A stretch of 64,000 bases of DNA from Myxococcales bacterium 68-20 (GTDB taxonomy: Bacteria; Myxococcota_A; Polyangia; Polyangiales; Polyangiaceae). The position numbers and the translations under genes are program-made. The notes under the pieces are model-generated. The model saw nothing but the letters and a program-made list of their open reading frames with translations. It was not told where the DNA came from and did no database searches. Positions 35,632 through 44,047 of the stretch are shown here, in pieces; the stretch's first letter is position 1; every line of letters starts with the position of its first letter. The stretch is taken from the NCBI GenBank assembly GCA_001899635.1, contig MKVQ01000006.1:1-64000 (forward strand), written 5' to 3'.

Positions 35632-36815
35632 GAACGGTTCGTACGATCGTGCTCGCATGCGGCCTTTTCGGAGGCTTCGTGGCATGTTCGACCGGAGACG
35701 CCGTAATCGGTGAAGCCGCTCCGGAGCGTCCTGGCGAGTCCTTCGTGAGCGAGGACGCTGCAGTCGCTGCGCCGGAATCCGAGCTCAGGTCGTATTGCGC
35801 CTCCAACCAATGTCCCCCGGGCCACACGACGTGCCCCTCGTCGGACTTCCTCTGCGACGTCGATCTCCGCACTGACCTGAACAACTGCGGAGAATGCGGG
35901 AACATGTGTCCGCGCCCCGGCATCGGCAGCAGCAGCTACGCCTGCGTCGAGGGCCGCTGCGTGTTGAACTGCATGGCGACTCAAGAGCTCGACTGCGACG
36001 GCCTCCCAGACAATGGCTGTGAGACGAAACCTCTCAGCAATGACAACTGCGGATATTGCGGGAACAAGTGTCCGACAGACAAGCCGTGCATCGACCGGGG
36101 AATCTACGACTACGCGTGCGGCTGCAAGCCAGGCGAGCTCAATTGTGGGGGCTTCTTCCTGCCTTGCATCGATCCGTCCTACGATGATGCGAACTGCGGA
36201 GCGTGCGGCAACGCCTGTCCTCCCCAAGGTGACGGGACCGTCGAGGTGCCACCGAACGCGTACTTCGGCTGTTTCGAGGGTGAGTGCGGGACGGTGAAGT
36301 GCGGCGGCCTCTTCGGCAACTGTGACGCCGACCTCACCGGCAACGGCTGCGAGACCCCCCTCACGAGCGAAGACAACTGCGGAGCCTGCGGAAACAAATG
36401 CCCGGACGGGATGAAATGCCGCCTGGACTCGTTCATGAAACCGCAGTGCATGTGCCCCGAGGGGCAGACGCTCTGTGAGGGCGGCTGCTTCGGCGACCTC
36501 TGCTTCGGCAGCTGCCACGATCTCACTTCGGACAGGATGAACTGCGGAGCGTGCGGGTCACGTTGCTCCGTCGACGTGACGAACGCCGACGAGGCTTGCG
36601 TCTACGGAAGATGCGATTGGTCGTGCAGGGCCGGCTGGGGCGACTGCAACGGCAACCGCGATGACGGTTGCGAGACCAACATCTCTTCAGACCCGAAGAA
36701 CTGCGGCGGGTGCGGGATCGTCTGCGACGGCATCGCCGGTCAGGCATGCGTCGACGGTCGATGCATGGTCGAGCCGTGCGACGAGCTTCAGGATGCCGGA
36801 GGACCGCCGCGATGA
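35628..36815 (+). CDS. Locus copy B, gene 4: Cys-rich repeat lipoprotein (NCGxCGxxC repeats)
   Basis: The 395-residue protein has a signal peptide ending GGFVAC (Cys20). As in copy A, the mature part is a chain of NCGxCGxxC repeats: NCGECGNMCPRP, NCGYCGNKCPTD, NCGACGNACPPQG, NCGACGNKCPDG, NCGACGSRCSVD, NCGGCGIVCDGI. CDGLPDNGCE-type segments lie between them. Both paralogues end with an AGQACVxGxCxVxPCDE segment. The ATG overlaps the stop of gene 3, so here translation of the lipoproteins is coupled to the sigma module, unlike copy A. Confidence 0.75.
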   Translation: MRTVRTIVLACGLFGGFVACSTGDAVIGEAAPERPGESFVSEDAAVAAPESELRSYCASNQCPPGHTTCPSSDFLCDVDLRTDLNNCGECGNMCPRPGIGSSSYACVEGRCVLNCMATQELDCDGLPDNGCETKPLSNDNCGYCGNKCPTDKPCIDRGIYDYACGCKPGELNCGGFFLPCIDPSYDDANCGACGNACPPQGDGTVEVPPNAYFGCFEGECGTVKCGGLFGNCDADLTGNGCETPLTSEDNCGACGNKCPDGMKCRLDSFMKPQCMCPEGQTLCEGGCFGDLCFGSCHDLTSDRMNCGACGSRCSVDVTNADEACVYGRCDWSCRAGWGDCNGNRDDGCETNISSDPKNCGGCGIVCDGIAGQACVDGRCMVEPCDELQDAGGPPR

Positions 36816-38023
36816 AGACGACATGGCTCGTCACCGTCACAGGGACCGCGTGCGCGCTCGCCATCCTGGCAGCATGCGCGACCGACGGCGAGACGCCCAC
36901 GACTCTCGCCGACGACGCGAGCACGCCCTTGCCGTCGGCTGCGCCCGATGCAGGCGGCGACGCAGAGACCGGCGAAGACGCGTCCGTCTGCGTCGACGAT
37001 TGCGAGTATTACCCGGACGAGTGCACCGACGACGCGCTCTGCCAGACTCCCCTCTTCGGCGCAGTCGCGACGCCGGAGAAGCTGGATGTGCGCTCTCACG
37101 TCCAAGCGCTCGCAGCCCGATCGCCGACCGATGCATGGCTCGTCGGCACCGCCGGTGCGGCCGCGCACTTCGACGGCACGTCGTGGAAGCGGTCCGTGAC
37201 GGGAACGCAGCATTCGTTCTACGCGCTCTGGCTCCGCGGTGACGCCGAGATCGCCTTCGATGATCCGAAGCGGCTCTACACGCGCGGGCTCGGTACGGAC
37301 GCGGGAGCTCCGTCCGCCGGCGGGTGGTCGCTCTTCGGCTCCGCGACACTTCATCCAGACTGGGGAGAGTCCAATGGGCGTGTGTACACCTCGTGGGCTC
37401 ACGCGGAGTCGACCTCGCTCTGGGTCGGCGTGACGACGCAGGGCACTCGTGGCGGGCTGTGGCGACTGCGACCGGTCGCCGGCGGAAGCTTCGCCGTCAC
37501 GGCGGCCACGCTCGACAAATGCGGCTCCAACGCGACAGTCCCGTGCCGGGAGGTCTATGGAATCGACGGTCGCTCCGCCGACGAGGTCTGGGCCGTCGGT
37601 CCGCGAGGTGCCGCGTTCCGCGTCACGAACGCCGAGGCCGACGAGCCGACGCTGACCGGCTTCAGCACGGGCACGATCATCGCCCTTCACGACGTGTGGG
37701 TCGCCGGGCCGAACGACGTCTGGGCCGTCGGCTCGACCGGCACGGTGCGTCGTTGGCGCGGCGATCCACGCTTCTTCGAGGCCTACGACGAAGTGCCGAC
37801 GAACCAACACCTTCGCGCGATCGGCGGGTCGTCGCCGAGCGACATCTGGATCGCCGGAGACGAGGGCACCGTCTTTCACTACGACGGCACCACCTGGAGC
37901 CGCGTGAAGGTCGCCGGCCTCGACGGACGACGACCGCAGCTCGAGCACATCTGGGTCCCGTCGCCCGGCAAGGTCTGGATCGCCGGACGAGGAACGCTCT
38001 TGTCGCTCGGAGGAAAACCATGA
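36812..38023 (+). CDS. Locus copy B, gene 5: lipoprotein with YCF48-like propeller repeats
   Basis: The 403-residue lipoprotein has the lipobox ILAAC (Cys22) and a linker rich in Asp and Ala. The Cys cluster DCEYYPDECTDDALC matches the copy A one. The repeats are TDAWLVGTAGAAAHFDGTSW, DEVWAVGPRGAAFRV, NDVWAVGSTGTVRRWRGD, SDIWIAGDEGTVFHYDGTTW and KVWIAGRGTLLSLGGKP, which are close to those of 26946-28142. The very similar spacing of blades in the two paralogues shows descent from one ancestor. Confidence 0.75.
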   Translation: MKTTWLVTVTGTACALAILAACATDGETPTTLADDASTPLPSAAPDAGGDAETGEDASVCVDDCEYYPDECTDDALCQTPLFGAVATPEKLDVRSHVQALAARSPTDAWLVGTAGAAAHFDGTSWKRSVTGTQHSFYALWLRGDAEIAFDDPKRLYTRGLGTDAGAPSAGGWSLFGSATLHPDWGESNGRVYTSWAHAESTSLWVGVTTQGTRGGLWRLRPVAGGSFAVTAATLDKCGSNATVPCREVYGIDGRSADEVWAVGPRGAAFRVTNAEADEPTLTGFSTGTIIALHDVWVAGPNDVWAVGSTGTVRRWRGDPRFFEAYDEVPTNQHLRAIGGSSPSDIWIAGDEGTVFHYDGTTWSRVKVAGLDGRRPQLEHIWVPSPGKVWIAGRGTLLSLGGKP

Positions 38024-39324
38024 GAACGCTCATCGTCTTCGCGTCCGCCGTCGCATCGGTCGCGATCGCCTCTGCCTGCGCGAGCTCGGAAGACGTAGCT
38101 TCGGTTGGCGGCGATCCGCCGCCGCCGGCGGTGGTCCCCGACGGCGGCGATGACGACGGCGGCCCCGTCGCCGACGTCGACGTCCCCGATACTCGACTGC
38201 CCGACTGCAGCGCCGCCGGCTGGTGCATCACCGGCTTCCCGGACGAAGACCTCGTCTTCCGTGACATCGCGCCCTTCGAGGAGGTCGCCTTCGCGATCGC
38301 CGAGAGCGCGACGGAGGGCGTCAAGGTCCTCGAGTGGACGAAGTCGACGAACACCTGGAAGTACATCGACGACGGCACGCAGAACCAGGCGCCCATCGGC
38401 ACGTTCGCCGGTCGCATCTATGCCCCGAACGTCGACGAGATGTATTTCACCGTCGGGCCGTCGCACATCTTTCACGGCCAGCGCTCCGGTGGCACGTGGA
38501 CGTGGACGAACCAGGCCCTCCCGGACAACATCGCCGGCCACACGGACAGTCACGGAAGTCCGGTCGAGAACGCCAGCAACCAGCCAATCGCGACGCTCGG
38601 CGTCTGGGGAACCGGCGCGGGCGACGTCTATGCATACTACAGCAACACGATCTTCCACCGTGACCCGGCCGACGGAAGCTTCGCCGCGGTCTACGTCGCC
38701 GATGACCTCGAGGCGGCCCACGAACACATCTTCTTCTCGTCCGTCCACGGAAGCGGCCCGAACGACGTCTGGTTCGTCGGCGCTCGCGATCGAACGTGGA
38801 CCAACTGCCCCCTCGTCGTCCGGAAGTCTGCCGCCGGCTGGGAGCGCGTAGCAGACGCCATCGTCTCGGACGACGCGTGGGCGGCCTGTACCGAACGTCC
38901 GGAGACGCTCTTCCTCGGCGGCAGCGACAGGGGCGGGTGGCTCGTCGACATCGCCCCGGTGTCGACGACCGAGTACGTCGCGCTCCACAACAAGACCTAC
39001 CAAGGATCCCTGGAGGACATCTCCGCCACGACGATTCGTGTCACGGACGATGGATACTCGTTCGAGCAGTCGCTCGTTCCGGTGACGGTCGCGCCCAACG
39101 CCGGCACCAGGACCGCGACCGCGCTCTGGCGCGGTGACGGCGAGACCTGGTTCACCTCGTGGGGACTCGTCCTTCGCGGGGGCGATGAGGGCACGTTCTC
39201 GGTCTCGACGCTCTCCCGCAGCGGCGGGCCGGTCATTGCGCCGTTCTACAGGATCCGCGGCACCTCGAACCAAAACCTCTGGGCAATCGGAGCCCGCCAT
39301 GCGTACCACAAGACGACCCCTTGA
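38020..39324 (+). CDS. Locus copy B, gene 6: lipoprotein with propeller-like domain
   Basis: The 434-residue lipoprotein (lipobox ASAC, Cys20) has an Asp/Gly/Pro linker and the conserved core FPDEDLVFRDIAPFEEVAFA, IAESATEGVKVLEWTKSTNT and YAPNVDEMYFTVGPSHIFHG. Later strands include GDVYAYYSNTIFHRDPADGS and PNDVWFVGARDRTWTNC. It ends NLWAIGARHAYHKTTP, matching the copy A tail. It is about 40 residues shorter than the copy A protein, mainly in the middle. It overlaps gene 7 by 26 nt. Confidence 0.65.
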   Translation: MRTLIVFASAVASVAIASACASSEDVASVGGDPPPPAVVPDGGDDDGGPVADVDVPDTRLPDCSAAGWCITGFPDEDLVFRDIAPFEEVAFAIAESATEGVKVLEWTKSTNTWKYIDDGTQNQAPIGTFAGRIYAPNVDEMYFTVGPSHIFHGQRSGGTWTWTNQALPDNIAGHTDSHGSPVENASNQPIATLGVWGTGAGDVYAYYSNTIFHRDPADGSFAAVYVADDLEAAHEHIFFSSVHGSGPNDVWFVGARDRTWTNCPLVVRKSAAGWERVADAIVSDDAWAACTERPETLFLGGSDRGGWLVDIAPVSTTEYVALHNKTYQGSLEDISATTIRVTDDGYSFEQSLVPVTVAPNAGTRTATALWRGDGETWFTSWGLVLRGGDEGTFSVSTLSRSGGPVIAPFYRIRGTSNQNLWAIGARHAYHKTTP

Positions 39325-40756
39325 AGCGGAGTGGACGCGGTCCAGCATCGCTGAACCGAGCCCACGCGACACCGATGGCGTTCGGCGAACGCGTCGCCCG
39401 ATCGCCGCGCGCGTGCCCGCGCTGCTCGCGCTCGTCACGAGCCTCTCGGCCGTGGTCGCCATGAGCACGAGCTGCTCGAGCAGCGACGACGACACGCGAG
39501 AGTCCCACCCGAGCGACGCGGACGGCGGGGCGGATGCCGCTCCCGAGGCCGATCGCGAAGACGTCGTCATCGACGCGGGCATCGCGGATGTCTTGGTCGT
39601 CGACAGCGCGCCGCTGCCGATCGAATGCAAGGATCCACCGTGCGCGATCGCGCTCACGACGACCTCGGCGACCTCAGGCTCGCTCGAGGAGGGCTATTGC
39701 GCGCTGCTCGACGACGGCACCGTGGCGTGCTGGGGCGCGAACGCAGAGGGACAGCTGGGGAGCCCCGAGACGATCGGCAACAGTCCGGTTCCCGTTCGGG
39801 TGTCAGGGCTGTCGAAGATCACCCAGCTCGACCACTCGTGCGCGGTCGACAGCGATGGCTCGGCCTTCTGCTGGGGACGAGGCCCCTTCCTCCAGAGCGA
39901 GGCGTCAGCGACGACGGTGGAGACCACCCCCGTTCGGCTGCCACTGCCCGGTCCCGCGACGAAGGTCGCCTTCACGACCGCCAACAACTACGTCGGCTGC
40001 GCCCTCCTCCGCGATCGCAGCGTGGTCTGCTGGGGCTCGAACCTCGGGCAGCAGCTTGGTGACGGCGTCCCGACCTCGGGGGGATACAACCATCCACCCC
40101 GTACGATCGAGGCCGCCTCCGGGGCCAAGGACATCGCCCTCGGGAGCGCGGCGTTCGTGATCGATGACACCGGTACGCTGAAGAGCTGGGGCGCGGCCAT
40201 CGGCGCTGGACGTCCGATCTCGCTCCAATTCGACAGATGGCCCACGAAGGTGGCTCTCGACCACGTCTCGATGATCGATACCATCGGACAAGAGGCGTGC
40301 GCCGTCGCGAACGGCATCGGCTGGTGCTGGGGCGCCAGGGAGGGCCTGGCGGACGTCAGACTCGACCAGTACATCCGCGCGCTGCCAGCCGCGGTCGACA
40401 CTCCCGAGCCGCTCACGCGCATCGCGACGTCGCAATCGCTGGTCGTGTCGGAGAACCTCATTTCGTACGTCCACAAGCGTCGCTGGTGCGCAACGTCGGT
40501 GACCGGCGCGGTGTACTGCTGGGGACTCAACAATGCCGGTCAGGCGGGGGACGGCACGAAGCAGTTCGCGCTCGAACCCGTCCAGGTCGCCAATCTCCCG
40601 GCTCCCGCAGCCGAGGTGAAGGTCATGCCGTATTCGACGTGTGCAATCCTGACGACGGGGAAGGTCTACTGCTGGGGAAGCAACTCGTACGGTCAGCTCG
40701 GAGCCGGACTTCCAAGAGGAACCGTGCTCCAGCCGGTGGAGGTGAAGCTCCCATGA
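39299..40756 (+). CDS. Locus copy B, gene 7: RCC1-repeat lipoprotein
   Basis: The 485-residue protein has a basic N-terminus, a hydrophobic signal segment (ALLALVTSLSAVVAMST) and a lipobox near STSC. The RCC1 signatures are VACWGANAEGQLG, VVCWGSNLGQQLGDG, VYCWGLNNAGQAG and VYCWGSNSYGQLG. The start ATG at 39299 lies 26 nt inside gene 6, exactly as in copy A; earlier in-frame starts are rejected because they overlap the previous gene more deeply. The stop overlaps gene 8 (ATGA). Confidence 0.8.
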   Translation: MRTTRRPLEAEWTRSSIAEPSPRDTDGVRRTRRPIAARVPALLALVTSLSAVVAMSTSCSSSDDDTRESHPSDADGGADAAPEADREDVVIDAGIADVLVVDSAPLPIECKDPPCAIALTTTSATSGSLEEGYCALLDDGTVACWGANAEGQLGSPETIGNSPVPVRVSGLSKITQLDHSCAVDSDGSAFCWGRGPFLQSEASATTVETTPVRLPLPGPATKVAFTTANNYVGCALLRDRSVVCWGSNLGQQLGDGVPTSGGYNHPPRTIEAASGAKDIALGSAAFVIDDTGTLKSWGAAIGAGRPISLQFDRWPTKVALDHVSMIDTIGQEACAVANGIGWCWGAREGLADVRLDQYIRALPAAVDTPEPLTRIATSQSLVVSENLISYVHKRRWCATSVTGAVYCWGLNNAGQAGDGTKQFALEPVQVANLPAPAAEVKVMPYSTCAILTTGKVYCWGSNSYGQLGAGLPRGTVLQPVEVKLP

Positions 40757-42546
40757 GGCGCGCGCGGACCTCCTTCGGCGCGCTCGGCGCCGTGACCTCG
40801 GTCGGCGTCCTCATCGCGCTGATCGCTGCCTGCGGCGACGATCGCGGCGGCTTCATCAAGAACGATCGTGCGTTCGAGACGCAGTCCGAGGGAGGGGCTC
40901 CGGACGCAGAGACCTGTCTCCTCCAGTGCTCGCTCGACGGACGGTCGATCATCGACTCGTGCACGGGCGGCGTGGTCGAGACGTGCGCCGACGATCTCGC
41001 CTGCGGCGCGGCCAAGTGTCAGGAGCCGTGCGCAGCAGCGGAGGCCGATCGAAGCTCGAACGGTTGCGACTTCTACTTCACGCAGCCCCTGTCCGCCTAC
41101 CCGTTCGCCTCGTGCTTCGCGACGTTCGTCGTCAACGCGTCGAACAAGCCGGCAACGGTGTCTCTCGAGCTGGGAGGTGAAGAGCTCGACGTGTCGGGTG
41201 CGCTCTTCCGCGCCGTGCCGAACAGCACCGATCTCGAGCTGCTCGAAGGCCCCATCCCGCCAGGAGAGAGCGCGATCCTCTTCGTCGCCGACTGGGACCC
41301 CACGATACCGCGCTCGCTCGGGGAGCGGCTCTACCACACGTCCTGTCCTACGGCCGCCAAGCCCGCGATCCAGGCGGACGGATACTTCAGGTCCGGCATC
41401 GGCGACGCGTTCCGCCTGAAGAGCAATGTCCCGATCGGCCTCACATGGATGTACCCGTACGGTGGCGCCGGAACGCACTTCCCGACGGCAACGCTCGTCT
41501 TGCCGGTGAGCGCATGGGCGAAGGAGCACGTCGTCGTCAACGGATGGGAGGCGAACGTTGGAGAGCCAGTGACGCAGATCTTCGCGGCCGAGGACGATAC
41601 CGAGATCACGATCTTCGGGTCCAAGGACGTCACGAACGGAGTCGGCTTCGCAGGCGCCACCGCCGGGATGCCGGCGAAGATCATGCTGTCGAAGGGCCAG
41701 TTCGTGCAAATCGCACAGAGCCAGGAGCTCACCGGTAGCCTCGTCTTCTCCAACAAGCCGACGGCGACCGTCGGCGGAAGTGAGTGCGCGAACTTGCCTT
41801 CGAAGGCGGCGGCTTGCGATACGCTCGCGCAGCAGATCCCGGCCTTCGAACAGTGGGGGTCGGAATACGTCGGGATCGGCTACCGGCCGCGCACCGCGAA
41901 CACCGAGGAGATCGTCTGGTACCGCATGGTCGGTGGTCGCGACGGCACGGAGCTCGAGTACGATCCCGTCAAGCCGGCGGGTGCTCCGACCACGCTCTCT
42001 GCGGGCGAGCTCGTGCTCTTCCGCGCACGCTCGAACGACGCGTTCGTCGTCCGAGCACGCGACGCCGAACATCCATTCTACCTCGGCATGCACATGTCGG
42101 GAGCCGACGGCGAGGAGAGCGACTCCCCGAGTCACGGAGGCATGGGAGATCCGGAATTCGTCAACGTCGTCCCGTCGGGCCAATACATGAGCTCCTACAG
42201 CTTCTACGCGGACTCGTCGTTCTCGGAGCACTCGCTCGTGATCGTGCGGAAGAAGACGCACGGCGCCTTCAAGGACGTATGGCTCGAGTGCGCCGGCAAC
42301 CTGCCTGACTGGAAGCCGATCGACAGTGCGGGGCAGTACGAATACAGGCGTGTCGATCTGTCTCGCAACTTCGGTCCCGGCGACTCGTTCGGTGAGAAGC
42401 GGTGCACGACGGGGCTCCAGCGCATGCGGAGCGAGGGTGCGTTCTCCGCGACCCTCTGGGGCTGGGGCAAGTACGCGAGCTACGCGTATCCGGGCGGCAC
42501 GGCGTTCCGCAAGCTCGTGGAGATCCCGCTCTCGCCGGTGAATTGA
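40753..42546 (+). CDS. Locus copy B, gene 8: IgGFc-binding-domain-like lipoprotein
   Basis: The 597-residue lipoprotein has the lipobox LIAAC. The N-terminal Cys cluster CLLQCSLDGRSIIDSC with CADDLACGAAKCQEPC is nearly identical to that of copy A. The IgGFc-binding-like domain then shows VSAWAKEHVVVNGWEANVG, QIFAAEDDTEITIFG, TGSLVFSNKPTATVGGSECA, IPAFEQWGSEYVGIGYRPR and WYRMVGGRDGTELEYDP. It is much closer to the truncated copy at 17165-18517 than to the copy A protein. It is the last gene of the operon. Confidence 0.75.
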   Translation: MRRARTSFGALGAVTSVGVLIALIAACGDDRGGFIKNDRAFETQSEGGAPDAETCLLQCSLDGRSIIDSCTGGVVETCADDLACGAAKCQEPCAAAEADRSSNGCDFYFTQPLSAYPFASCFATFVVNASNKPATVSLELGGEELDVSGALFRAVPNSTDLELLEGPIPPGESAILFVADWDPTIPRSLGERLYHTSCPTAAKPAIQADGYFRSGIGDAFRLKSNVPIGLTWMYPYGGAGTHFPTATLVLPVSAWAKEHVVVNGWEANVGEPVTQIFAAEDDTEITIFGSKDVTNGVGFAGATAGMPAKIMLSKGQFVQIAQSQELTGSLVFSNKPTATVGGSECANLPSKAAACDTLAQQIPAFEQWGSEYVGIGYRPRTANTEEIVWYRMVGGRDGTELEYDPVKPAGAPTTLSAGELVLFRARSNDAFVVRARDAEHPFYLGMHMSGADGEESDSPSHGGMGDPEFVNVVPSGQYMSSYSFYADSSFSEHSLVIVRKKTHGAFKDVWLECAGNLPDWKPIDSAGQYEYRRVDLSRNFGPGDSFGEKRCTTGLQRMRSEGAFSATLWGWGKYASYAYPGGTAFRKLVEIPLSPVN

Positions 42547-42555
42547 TCGCTGACC

Positions 42556-42586
42556 GTGCGCGTTGGCGAAGATCGCCGACGCGCAC
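42556..42586 (+). terminator. Hairpin at the end of locus copy B
   Basis: A 13-bp stem (GTGCGCGTTGGCG / CGCCGACGCGCAC, one G-T pair) with a 5-nt loop begins 10 nt after the stop. There is no T-tract. Its position matches the hairpin after copy A, though the sequence differs. Confidence 0.55.
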
Positions 42587-42814
42587 GCTCGAGACGGCGT
42601 CGCAGCGTATGTTCGCGCGACACGAGTGATGTGTGCGCAAAGGTCTTGGCCGTCGGCAGGGCGGGCTCGCAATCGGGGCGGTGGTCGAGCGCCCTGCCAG
42701 CCGGACACTCTCACGTCCAGCGGTGACCGGCCGCGCCCGAGCCGTCTGCCGTGACGACTATTTCGGGTGCTCTGTCGACTGCGGCGCTCGTCGCGGCACT
42801 GACTTGTTAGAGCC

Positions 42815-43189
42815 ATGGCCGAAGCAGACGTCCCGAACGAGCGCCGGTCCGCCATCCGACATCGCATCGAGGCCGAGGTGACGCTCGAAAGCGAGTCGAC
42901 CTTGTTCACCGGCCTGATCCGAGACGTCTCCCTGGGAGGTGTCTTCATCGCGACGTACCAGCCGCTGCCGGTCGGAACGGCAGTGGTCCTCGACCTCGTT
43001 CTCTTGGACGCCCGCATCGAGGTCCGCGGACGAGTGCGCTGGAGGCGGGAGCTTTGCGAAGAAGCGGCTCCCGGGATGGGGATCGCATTCGACGATCTCG
43101 GAGCGGAGGCCCTCTCGAGCCTCGAAGCATTCTGCGCTCGCCGCGAGCCGCTCTACATCGATGTCGAGGACACGGTACACCCCGGCTGA
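42815..43189 (+). CDS. PilZ domain protein (myxobacterial type)
   Basis: The 124-residue protein is a single PilZ domain of the kind common in Myxococcota. The RxxxR motif appears as RRSAIRHR near the N-terminus and DxSxxG as DVSLGGVFI. The downstream strands are VRGRVRWRRELCEEAAPGMG and IAFDDL. PilZ domains bind c-di-GMP and act on motility or surface behaviour. Both Arg residues needed for binding are present. It is probably monocistronic and lies just after locus copy B. Confidence 0.9.
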   Translation: MAEADVPNERRSAIRHRIEAEVTLESESTLFTGLIRDVSLGGVFIATYQPLPVGTAVVLDLVLLDARIEVRGRVRWRRELCEEAAPGMGIAFDDLGAEALSSLEAFCARREPLYIDVEDTVHPG

Positions 43190-43269
43190 GAGCGCTGCCC
43201 GGTCCATCCCAATGGCCGAGCTCCGAGCCGCGCGAGGCGCGAGCCCCAAACTCCGCTAGGGTCACCTCG

Positions 43270-43989
43270 ATGCCCAGTACGCCCTCCCCTCTCGAGTCTG
43301 CGGAAGCTCGCGCCGAGTTCGTCCGCAGCCACACGGTCCTCGAGCCCGTGCCGATGGTGGCGGAGATCCGGCTCCACACCGCGACCGAGCTCGTCCCGAT
43401 CTGGCGCGCGACCGAGAACTGGCTCGTGGAGCGCGGGCTCGGTGTCCCCTTCTGGTGCGTCCCGTGGGCGGGCGGCCAGGCGCTCGCGCGCTACGTCCTC
43501 GAGCACCCGGAGACCGTACGCGGCAAGCGCGTGCTCGACTTCGGCACCGGCAGCGGCCTCCTCGCGATCGCCGCCGCGAAGGCAGGCGCCGCCTCCGTCC
43601 GGGCCGTCGACGTCGACCCGCTCGCGATCGCGGCTTGCACGCTGAACGCCGCCGCCAACGCGGTCGTCATCGACGCGCTCTGCGAGGACGTCGTCGACGG
43701 CGATCCCGAAGCCGACGTCGTCCTCGCCGGCGACGTCTGGTACGAGCTCGGCGCATCGGCGCGCTTCGCGAAGTGGCTCCGCGCGATCTCGGAGCGCGGC
43801 ATCCGTGTGCTGACCGGCGATCCCGGCCGTCACTACGTACCGTCGAACGCACGCGAGCTCGCGGTCTACGACGTGCCGACCTCGATGGAGCTCGAGTCAT
43901 CGAAGTCGCGGCGCTCGCGCGTTCTCGAGCTCCTCCCGATCCCGTCGAGCTCGAGGGACGACACGCCCTCTCGGCCCGCGGACGAGTGA
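43270..43989 (+). CDS. SAM-dependent protein methyltransferase (ETFB-lysine methyltransferase/PrmA-like)
   Basis: The 239-residue protein has the SAM-binding motif RVLDFGTGSGLLAIAAAKAG, the acidic loop AVDVDPLAIAACTLNAAANA, and the motif AGDVWYE where lysine methyltransferases of this type carry DVxYE. The front part PFWCVPWAGGQALARYVLEH is typical of ETFB-KMT-like and PrmA-like enzymes, which methylate lysines of partner proteins. It lacks PrmA's N-terminal substrate-binding domain, so the ETFB-type assignment fits better. The substrate is not deduced. The Ser-rich tail is odd. Confidence 0.75.
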   Translation: MPSTPSPLESAEARAEFVRSHTVLEPVPMVAEIRLHTATELVPIWRATENWLVERGLGVPFWCVPWAGGQALARYVLEHPETVRGKRVLDFGTGSGLLAIAAAKAGAASVRAVDVDPLAIAACTLNAAANAVVIDALCEDVVDGDPEADVVLAGDVWYELGASARFAKWLRAISERGIRVLTGDPGRHYVPSNARELAVYDVPTSMELESSKSRRSRVLELLPIPSSSRDDTPSRPADE

Positions 43990-44047
43990 TCGCACGCGGG
44001 CGCCTACGCGTTCGGGACGGCGTTGGAGTATGCTCCCGCTGCTTACC

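Noticed and set aside
40693-43017. 774-residue minus-strand open frame opposite locus copy B
   Set aside because: It is Arg/Glu-rich shadow sequence of the coding strand, without signal or domain. The plus-strand genes have recognisable families.
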